Positions 36,535 to 43,775 of a stretch of DNA of 64,000 nucleotides are shown here, piece after piece. The notes beneath the pieces were generated by a model. It searched no databases. It was not told the DNA's origin and was given only the letters and a program-made list of their open reading frames with translations. The position numbers and the translations under genes were made by a program. The number at the start of each line of letters is the position of its first letter. Positions within the stretch are counted from its first letter, which is position 1. The stretch is from the NCBI GenBank assembly GCA_910578785.1, contig CAJTSJ010000001.1, positions 62,001 through 126,000 on the forward strand. Direction: 5' to 3'. This DNA is from an uncultured Muribaculum sp. Lineage in GTDB: Bacteria > Bacteroidota > Bacteroidia > Bacteroidales > Muribaculaceae.

Positions 36535-37693
36535 TAATATTGAAAATAAATCCGGACTGACCTGACTTGCCAAATCCGTAATCAAGTCTTACATTAGTAT
36601 TTTTCTTAAACTCCCACCGGTAACCGATTCCGAAATTCGGCAGGGTGTGCTTCCACTCCACTTTGTCAAGCGACGGAAACACATTGCCGGCACCGACCCA
36701 AACCGCGGCGCCGTTTCTTCGCCATATATGCTGACGAAGCTCCAGTGTCACATCCGCTTCACCCTTATCCCTGTAGCGTCCATCGTAGTAACCGCGCATC
36801 GCGAAGCTGCCTCCGAGCGACGAGAGCATGCTCCAGGGCACAGTGCCGTAAGCCAGACGCAAGTGCACCCTTGAAGCAAGGACGGCACCCTTCCACAACT
36901 TATTGTACAGACATCCTTCAAATTCCGTATAGCTGAACGGAGAGCGGTTGCCGAGCCAGCGCGGACATATCCTCTGCTCCACCCTCGCCATGATGCCGCG
37001 TGTCGGGGCCGTAAGGTTGTCGCGCGAATCCCACACCACGCGGAATCCGGCACCCACCGTCGAGGTCGAGAGGCGTTCGCCGTTCCACATCCACAGCGCA
37101 TCCTCCTCGATCCTGGATCCTTTCACGTAATTATACTCCACTCCGGGGCCAATATACAGCGATTCGGTGATGCGGAACAGGTAGTTGACATTGGCCGTAA
37201 ACCGGAAATCCTTGTACGATGTCTCGTTCGCCCCATTGTCGCCCATATCGTATCCTATACCCCAGAACTTCGTGGGGAACGAGTAGAAATACAACTTGTA
37301 GTCAAGGCGGCTCCTGTTGCGCGGGGCTATGTGGTTGCCCCTTATGCCGAGCAGGTAAAATCCCACCGTCGACACGTCGCCGTAAAGCGACACGTTGGAA
37401 GGCATCGTGATCGAATCGGTTCTGTCGGTGCGGTATATTCCTGCCGCCACCAACCCCACTCCGAGTTTGGTATCCGAGGAGTAATGAGGCCCTCCGATGA
37501 CGCTGAAGTCAAATTTCTTCTCAGGTTTCTGCGTGTTGGACTCATTGAAATAGTCCAGAATCTTACCAATCATGTTGCGATGAACCTCCGTACTGTCGAC
37601 TACAGCCGCGGAGTCTGCCGGAACGTCCGAGGCATAAACCCAACCGCAGACCAGAAACGATATACATAAACAAATGTGTCGAAACATAACCAT
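36521..37693 (-). CDS. Outer membrane beta-barrel protein, BamA/TamA (D15) type without POTRA domains
   Basis: 390 aa with a signal peptide (MFRHICLCISFLVCGWVYAS). The product is strand-rich through its length and shows the D15 features VVWDSRDNLTAPTRGIMARVEQR and FAMRGYYDGRYRDKGEADV (the conserved RGY-type loop motif), ending in an aromatic beta-signal (GQSGFIFNINEAF). It is too short for POTRA repeats, so it is a single-barrel relative of BamA. Its 3' end overlaps the start of the EptA-like gene. It probably works in the outer membrane; the precise role is unknown. Confidence 0.85.
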   Translation of the reverse strand: MVMFRHICLCISFLVCGWVYASDVPADSAAVVDSTEVHRNMIGKILDYFNESNTQKPEKKFDFSVIGGPHYSSDTKLGVGLVAAGIYRTDRTDSITMPSNVSLYGDVSTVGFYLLGIRGNHIAPRNRSRLDYKLYFYSFPTKFWGIGYDMGDNGANETSYKDFRFTANVNYLFRITESLYIGPGVEYNYVKGSRIEEDALWMWNGERLSTSTVGAGFRVVWDSRDNLTAPTRGIMARVEQRICPRWLGNRSPFSYTEFEGCLYNKLWKGAVLASRVHLRLAYGTVPWSMLSSLGGSFAMRGYYDGRYRDKGEADVTLELRQHIWRRNGAAVWVGAGNVFPSLDKVEWKHTLPNFGIGYRWEFKKNTNVRLDYGFGKSGQSGFIFNINEAF

Positions 37694-38022
37694 GATGCAA
37701 AATTACTGATAAAAAGTCCTCCAGATTCGCCATTACGGCCAAATACTTTTCCGAAAAGGGCAATCAGGCCTCCCCAAGGACAAAATGCAGGCTAAAACTG
37801 TCCTATGACGGCAAGAAACGCTTCGGATGCCGCAAAGTTAGACATTATGACGGAAACAGCGAAATGTTAAATTCGTCAATTAAATTAGGTGGTTTCACAC
37901 GGCAAATCGTATTAAGATTAAAACGTTAAAAAACTAAAATTCCAATTCTGCGTTTCCGACATTAATCGCGATTCTATTAATTTTGTAAACGGAGAAGTTA
38001 GGGTCCCCTGTTTTCATACATA
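37694..38022. other. Divergent intergenic region upstream of the PUL regulator
   Basis: 329 bp without a gene. The left end holds a TAATTTTG on the minus strand (37698-37705), 4 bp from the first ATG of the barrel gene; the right end holds the regulator promoter. No other feature was recognised. Confidence 0.6.
37953..37985 (+). promoter_or_regulatory. Promoter of the PUL regulator
   Basis: TTTC at 37953-37956 and TAATTTTG at 37978-37985 are separated by 21 bp. The -7 element is exact and the -33 has one mismatch. The leader would be about 35 nt. Confidence 0.55.
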
Positions 38023-40808
38023 ATGAATAACCTGAATAGATTTATACTAATTTCAGTCTTTGCCATCCTGTCGATATGCGGTTGCGGATCAGTGTGCGCA
38101 CGCGAATTCCGTGCCCTATCCACCAACAACGGACTAAGCGACCTGGTGGTCAACAGCATATACAAAGACTCCATCGGCTACCTGTGGTTCGGCACAGGCT
38201 CGGCCCTTGACCGATTCGACGGGACAAGGATAAGGAGCTTCTGGATACCCGGCGACAACGCCATGCTAAAACGCGTCAACGGCATCACAGAGACCTCTGA
38301 CGGCTCCATCCTGATAGGTAACGGCAACGGCCTTTACATACTCGAAAAGGGCGCCGACGGCCTGGCTCCGTTCGTCAGCGACAAGATAAATTTCAAAGTC
38401 AACGCTCTCCTGCAGAAAGACAGGCGCATATACGCCGCCACCCAGCGAGGCCTGTTTATAATCGGAGAGTCGGGGTCGCCAGTTGAACACATAATGCCCC
38501 ATTCCGACATAATGTCGGACGACAACGCCATCGAAGACATCAAGGCGGACTCCGCAGGCAATATCTGGATGTCGTCGTCCGACGGACTGCTCCGCTACGA
38601 CGAGGGGACGCTCCGGCATTTCCACCTCAATTCCGAAGACAACGCCATAAAGAAGATAATGCCCGTGGGCGACCGCATCTACATGTCGAGCAAGAACGGC
38701 GACATTCTTGAGCTTGACCCGTCGACCGGCAAATTCATCGTCCGCCTGCATTTTGACAACACCCTTATCTCGTCGCTTTCGACAGATGGCGACGACATAT
38801 TATATATAGGCACCGACGGCAACGGCGTTACGGCCTACTCCACCAAATCGGGCAAAATCGCAGAACAGCTCACCCACGACTCGCGTATCATGCAGACCGG
38901 CGCCCTGCGGTCCAACTCCGTCTACTCCATACTTGTCGACGACAAGGGGCTTATGTGGGTCGGCTATTACCAGGCGGGCCTGGACTACACGCCGACGCGC
39001 CGCGATATATTCGACGTCTACGGCTACAGCTCGTTCGACTCCGAAGAAAAGACGGTGCGGGCTATAGCCATCGACGGCGACGAGAAGCTGATAGGCACCC
39101 GCGAAGGGTTCTACTACATCAACGAGGCCAGCGGACAGTCGGCCTACATCTGTTCGCCCACGATAAGAGCCAACATGATTTTTGCCGTCACCAAGCACAA
39201 GGGCAAATACTATATCGGCACATTCAACGGCGGCATGTACGTGTTTGACCCTCATACCCTGCGCCTCAGCGACTTCGACCCGGACAATGCCTCGCTTAAG
39301 GACGAGGCGATATTCTCGATAGTCATAGACCGCGACGACAACATGTGGATAGGCACGTCGAGGGGTCTCTTCCGCTACACCAACGGCCGCCAGACCGCCC
39401 ACTATACCGACAACAACTCCCGACTGCCCCACGGCAATGTCTATGAAATATACTTCGACACCACCGGCCGCGCATGGATATGCACCGACAGCGGCATCTG
39501 CATCTGGGACGGAACAAACCTTCGCGACGACGGATTTCCCAAAGGGTTTCCCCACAAAGAGAAAATCCGCGACGTCTACGAGACTTCCGACCACACGCTC
39601 TACTTCGTCCCCGACAAGGGCCGTATATTCAGCAGCAACCTTTCGCTGACCAAGTTCGGCTACCCCGACATATTCGGCGAAGGCGACAATCCATCGGTGT
39701 CGTTCATCATAGAGGACAGCGAAAACAATCTGTGGATCGGACTCAACACCGGACTTGTGTGCTACAATCCGACAACCCGGTCATACATATTCAGCGATGT
39801 CGACGGCCTTCCCGGAACCATCTTCACACTGTGCCCTCCCGTCATCGACGCCAACGGCGACATCTGGTTCGGCAACTCGCGCGGACTTGTGCATCTCGAC
39901 TACGACCGGTTCAAGTCGTCGGACTACGAGTACGGCAAGACGGTCATTTCGGGAGTGATGGCCAACGGCAAACGCAAAATGGTCAAAACCGCCCCGGACA
40001 CACCTGAACTGCAACAAGTTACAATTAGGGGGGGGGAGAAACTCCGGTCACATTCCAGTTTGCCGACCTGTCATTCATCGAGCCAGAATATCACCTATAT
40101 GAATATCAGCTTGAAGGTGTCGACCCGGACTGGCGCATATTGTCGGGAAAATCGGAGGTCACATACTTCAACCTACCCGGAGGACACTACAGGATGAAGC
40201 TCCGCTACGCCGGCAACAACGACTCGGAGACCGTCATGGACGTAACGGTGCGCAACAGCATCAACTGGATTGAGATAATGCTTGCCACGCTGCTCATACT
40301 GTCGATATGCGTCGCGCTTTACTTCTACATCCAACACCGCCGCCACTCGAACAAGTCAACCCGGGGCCACGACGACTCCGCACAGACCGATGCCAACCAG
40401 CCTGTATATGCGGCCGAAAACGACCATCAGGAGAAGTACCGCACCACCCGGCTTAGCGACAAAGAGTGCCGTGCCCTGCACAAAAAGCTCGAAGAGCTGA
40501 TGAAGACACAGAAACCTTACATCAACGCCGACCTGAAGATAGCCGACCTTGCTGTGCCTCTGTCGACCTCGGCCCACACGCTTTCGTTTCTGTTCAACCA
40601 GTATCTCAAAAAGAACTACTACGACTACATCAACGAATACCGCGTAGCGGAATTCAAGCAGATGGTCAGCGCCGGCGACACATCGCGCTATACCCTTACC
40701 GCCATGAGCGAACGATGCGGATTCTCATCACGCGCATCGTTCTTCCGACACTTCAAGAAATTCACCGGAATCACGCCCAGCGAATACATCAAAGCCCACC
40801 AGAAATAG
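38023..40808 (+). pseudogene. Beta-propeller/AraC membrane regulator, frame broken at a poly-G run
   Basis: Two reading frames make one gene. The first (38023 to a stop at 40197) has a signal sequence ending near GCGSVCA and seven or more two-component-propeller (Reg_prop) motifs such as DSIGYLWFGTGSALDRFDG and DRDDNMWIGTSRGLFRYTNG. After nine G at 40028-40036 the other frame continues the Y_Y_Y domain without a break (ETPVTFQFADLSFIEPEYHL), then a membrane helix (IEIMLATLLILSICVALYFY) and a C-terminal AraC helix-turn-helix (SERCGFSSRASFFRHFKKFT) ending at 40808. Restoring one G gives about 928 aa. Unlike hybrid two-component systems it has no histidine kinase or receiver domain. It may be phase-variable, a real pseudogene or a sequencing error. 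Confidence 0.8.
40028..40036 (+). repeat. Nine-G homopolymer at the frameshift
   Basis: A run of nine G follows ACAATTA. With nine G the propeller frame runs into about 50 unrelated residues and stops at 40197. With ten (or seven) G it joins the Y_Y_Y-TM-AraC frame. It is the only obvious contingency-type homopolymer in the coding sequence I read. Confidence 0.9.
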
Positions 40809-41190
40809 GAGGACGTTTTAAGACGAGAGAGCCGGAGCCGGTCCATACGGCACCGAGACCTATTGTCATGCCCCTACATCACCCGGATGGACGTAAACAC
40901 GTCGCGTCTAAGGCCGCACGGCATGCACGTGCGTTTGGTGTACCTCCGGGGTCTCGCGAAGGAGCCGGTCTCGACTGTATGTCCGGCCCGCGTGGTCTCC
41001 GCCGTGGTGCGACCGCGGATCGCACCGCCGACGCGAAGTCAGGAAATCTGAATGCCGCCTCGACGCATGCCGGCCCGGATCCGAAATTTAACCGGCATGG
41101 TCCGAGGAGATCCGTCACTCCGTGTCTTCGCCGCAGTTCTGGATTAATCGAACAATGCAAAGATACAATCGCCGGAGGCGGTTTGATAGT
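40809..41190. other. GC-rich structured intergenic region after the regulator
   Basis: No credible gene. The stretch is unusually GC-rich and has several self-complementary elements: CGCACG...CGTGCG (about 40916-40934), GGTGCGA-CCGCGGA-TCGCACC (near 41016), CATGCCGG (41066-41073) with CCGGCATG (41092-41099) enclosing a CGGATCCG palindrome, and GAGACC (40855-40860) against GGTCTC (40950-40955). On the minus strand a TATCTTTG (41158-41165) could start a transcript through it. I compared it with tmRNA, RNase P and SRP RNA signatures and found no match. Confidence 0.5.
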
Positions 41191-41224
41191 GTAAAATTGG
41201 GGGAAAATTTTTGTTTTTTGGGTC

Positions 41225-41320
41225 GCACGTCTCCGACGTGCTGTCAGTAGTGGTGGGTTCGGGGCCCCACGAACGCTTCGCTTTTCGTGGGGTTTCACGT
41301 ATGGTTGCGTCTTCGACGCA
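41225..41320 (+). repeat. Hairpin element, second copy
   Basis: Contains GCACGTC-TCC-GACGTGC (41225-41241), a 9-bp stem CCCCACGAA (41265-41273) with TTCGTGGGG (41284-41292), and TGCGTC-TTC-GACGCA (41306-41320). In order and sequence it aligns with the reverse complement of about 11350-11460, with base changes on both arms of the stems. It leads directly into the 97-bp tandem repeat. Confidence 0.75.
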
Positions 41321-41605
41321 CCTACCGCCTCTGAAGAGGACACAACGCAACTACACTCTGTTGCAGAGTACGGGGTACGACGCACCTACCGCCTCTGAAG
41401 AGCACGGGGCCGACGCACCTATCTCCCCTGAAGAGGACACAACGCAACTACACTCTGTTGCAGTGCACGGGGTACGACGCACCTATCGCCTCTGAAGAGC
41501 ACGGGGCCGACGCACCTATCTCCCCTGAAGAGGGACACAACGCAACTACACTCTGTTACAGAGTACGGGGTACGACGCACCTATCGCCCCTGAAGAGGAC
41601 AGGGC
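41314..41605 (+). repeat. Three tandem copies of a 97-bp repeat
   Basis: Copies start at 41314, 41411 and 41508, with the start of a fourth at 41606. Each unit has two copies of a 25-bp block that begins CGACGCACCTA and ends CTGAAGAG, separated alternately by 39-40 bp and 8 bp. The 39-bp part holds a small hairpin, ACTCTG-TTG-CAGAGT in the first copy (41355-41369), kept as ACTCTG-TTA-CAGAGT in the third. The 25-bp block also contains CCTCT-GA-AGAGG in part of the copies. About 300 bp of AT-rich sequence then lead to the sigma factor promoter. Confidence 0.88.
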
Positions 41606-41812
41606 CGACGCACCGAGTGCGGGAACTGATGGCGGGGTAAGCGGGGTGTGGGGCGTATAGTTAATTGGCTTATGAGTGTGCATTTTACACTTAAAGATAG
41701 TCTCAAATTCTTATGCGACTTAAAATCTCAATTTCTTAACATATTAATAAATAAAGGTTTACAACTAATTCATCTACATAAATAGATTGAGACATATTTA
41801 AACTTAAAAAGA

Positions 41813-41843
41813 TTTGAAAAGCGTTAATGCACGTATAATTTTG
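41813..41843 (+). promoter_or_regulatory. Promoter of the ECF sigma/SusCD operon
   Basis: TTTG at 41813-41816 and TAATTTTG at 41836-41843 with 19-bp spacing, a match at both elements. The flanking sequence from about 41650 is AT-rich. The likely start of transcription is near 41848. Confidence 0.75.
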
Positions 41844-41902
41844 CAACCGCATCAAAATAAAATACCGTGCAGACAACGACCAACCGACCCGAACTACGCC
41901 TC

Positions 41903-42424
41903 ATGAAGAACGTATCGGAAAAACAAAAGAAGCTCATAGCAGAAGCCTACGTCGAAACTCGCGAACGCATTATAACATATATTGCAAACCGCATCAACGA
42001 CCGCGCCGAAGCCGAAGACCTGACACAGGACGTGTTCGTGCGTCTGCTGGAGTACGGCGCCGCCGTAAGCCCGGCCACCGTGACCGGCCTTATCTATACC
42101 GTGGCCCGCAACATCACCTTCGACTATCTGCGCCACAATTATTGCCGGGCCGAGGCCGAAGCCTGCATAAGCGACAGGCTCTCCGAATCCGTAGACAGCG
42201 ACGAATCGGAGATAATAGCCCGCGACATCGAAGCGTTGGAACTGCGCTTTGTCAGCAAGCTGCCCAACAAGCGTCAGACCGTGTATCGCCTGAGCCGCTT
42301 TAACGGAATGAGCGCGGCTGACATAGCCGCCTACCACACCCTTTCGATAAGAACAGTGGAAAACCATCTGCATCTGGCCCGCACGGAAATCCGCGGACGC
42401 ATGTCGCGGCTGCTCTGCGTATAA
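41903..42424 (+). CDS. ECF-type RNA polymerase sigma factor
   Basis: 173 aa from the ATG at 41903; a GTG at 41867 would add 12 residues. Region 2 is at about residues 20-85 (DRAEAEDLTQDVFVRLLEYG and VARNITFDYLRHNY) and region 4 at about 115-170 (LPNKRQTVYRLSRFNGMSAADIA then SIRTVENHLHLA). This is the type that controls SusC/SusD loci in Bacteroidetes, usually with a FecR-like anti-sigma factor and a signal-transducing SusC. No FecR-like gene lies next to it here. It is followed by the glycan-binding lipoprotein gene after 88 bp. Confidence 0.9.
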   Translation: MKNVSEKQKKLIAEAYVETRERIITYIANRINDRAEAEDLTQDVFVRLLEYGAAVSPATVTGLIYTVARNITFDYLRHNYCRAEAEACISDRLSESVDSDESEIIARDIEALELRFVSKLPNKRQTVYRLSRFNGMSAADIAAYHTLSIRTVENHLHLARTEIRGRMSRLLCV

Positions 42425-42512
42425 CCGCCATGAACACCCCCACAACCGACAACAGAAATTTCAAAACTAAAATAAATCTAAACAAACCAATTTATTAACC
42501 TATTCAAAACCA

Positions 42513-43739
42513 ATGGAAATGAATCAATTATTTCGCAAGGCGGCAATCTGTATTGCCGTTGCACTCCCATTGACGTGGCTCACATCGTGCAGCGACGACG
42601 AGGAAGGGCGCATCGAAGTCAATTCATCCGCACCGGCAAAGGTAAGCAATGTCGCATCGACATCGGGACCGGGAGAGGTGTATCTGACATGGACCATCCC
42701 TGCAAGCAGCAGCTTCATGTACTCCAAAGTGACCTACACCAACGCTAAAGGCGAAGAGGTCTACAAACTGTATTCCAAGGACATGGCCGATGAAAACGGC
42801 ACCATGAAAGCCACCATCGGAGGTTTCGTATCAACCGAACCCGTCGAATTCAGCATCTACGCATGCGCCGTACGCGGCGACAATTCAGGAGCAATCACCT
42901 ACTCTGCGACTCCGGGCGCACCGGCATTCCTCGCCGTAGCGCAGTCGCTGACCGTCGAACCGGCATGGGGCGGCGTCAAAGTAGGATATAAGAACGAGAC
43001 AGCGGCAACCGTCTTCGTGGAGCTGAACTACAACGCCAAGGGCACCCCCGACCAGGCCGGTTCCCACAAATTCCAGGTTGCAGGCAACAGTGAAGGCAAG
43101 CAGTTTGTCCATCTATGGACATCCGACACCGACTTCATCAACGGCGGCGAGGCCATGATATCCATGACCGCACAGGATGCCGACGGCAATGCCTCGGATG
43201 AAGTGTCGGCAGAATGCCGCACCAAAAAGGTAGCGGCCCTCGACCGCAGCGGATGGACATTCCCCGGCTATCAGGACAGCAACGACGCCACTATCGGCTA
43301 CTCATCGCAGGAAGCCGGAGGCGAAGGACCTTCGCCCAAGGGCCGCGTAATCGCCATGCTCGACGGCGACAACGGAACATTCTGGCACACTGCATGGAAG
43401 ACAGCATCAGACTATCCGCACTTCTTCATCATCGACATGGGCAAGGAGGAACTCGTATCGGATGTCTCAATCCGCCGCCGTTCAGGCAATAACGGAACCA
43501 ACACCGGCCAGACCATCTATACCTGTACAGCCGCAAATGCATCAGGCACCGACCCCAACACATGGGGATGGGACAACCACGGATGGTATTCATTTGACCG
43601 CGAAAGCGACCGCACCCAGCTCTTCGGCATGAAGGACGCCACAATGGCCCGCTACATCAAGGTGTATTATGCCGCAAGCGACAAGGGCGGCAACTTCGTC
43701 ATGGTGTCGGAATTCAACGCCTATACTCCAGCAGAGTAA
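42513..43739 (+). CDS. Surface glycan-binding lipoprotein (DUF4959/DUF5126/DUF5000-type)
   Basis: 408 aa with lipobox LTSCSDDEEG; the acidic residues after the Cys suggest export to the cell surface. Two fibronectin-like domains follow (about 35-145, with GEVYLTWTIP, and 145-235), then a C-terminal discoidin-like domain (about 250-405; DGDNGTFWHTAWKTASDYPHFFIIDMG) of the kind that binds sugars. The probable role is glycan capture at the surface. It precedes susC, whereas such genes usually follow susD. Confidence 0.85.
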   Translation: MEMNQLFRKAAICIAVALPLTWLTSCSDDEEGRIEVNSSAPAKVSNVASTSGPGEVYLTWTIPASSSFMYSKVTYTNAKGEEVYKLYSKDMADENGTMKATIGGFVSTEPVEFSIYACAVRGDNSGAITYSATPGAPAFLAVAQSLTVEPAWGGVKVGYKNETAATVFVELNYNAKGTPDQAGSHKFQVAGNSEGKQFVHLWTSDTDFINGGEAMISMTAQDADGNASDEVSAECRTKKVAALDRSGWTFPGYQDSNDATIGYSSQEAGGEGPSPKGRVIAMLDGDNGTFWHTAWKTASDYPHFFIIDMGKEELVSDVSIRRRSGNNGTNTGQTIYTCTAANASGTDPNTWGWDNHGWYSFDRESDRTQLFGMKDATMARYIKVYYAASDKGGNFVMVSEFNAYTPAE

Positions 43740-43775
43740 TCCAAATCGTAAATAAACCATTCAAAAACATCTGTA

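Noticed and set aside
40140..40808. Independent AraC-family gene starting at 40140
   Set aside because: Its first residues are in the middle of the Y_Y_Y domain that continues in frame from the poly-G run; it is the C-terminal half of the broken regulator gene.
40809..41190. tmRNA, RNase P or SRP RNA in the structured region
   Set aside because: A short segment (TTCTGGATTAATCGAAC) faintly resembles the tmRNA 5' end, but the tRNA-like ends and conserved cores are absent.
40879..41385. 168-codon open frame on the minus strand after the regulator
   Set aside because: Arg/Pro-rich composition from GC-rich structured DNA, no motif, and its 5' part runs into the tandem repeat; not credible as a protein.
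41314..41605. CRISPR array, suggested by repeated 25-bp blocks
   Set aside because: The intervening sequences are themselves repeated and alternate between 39-40 and 8 bp, so there are no unique spacers, and no cas genes are nearby. It is a 97-bp tandem repeat.
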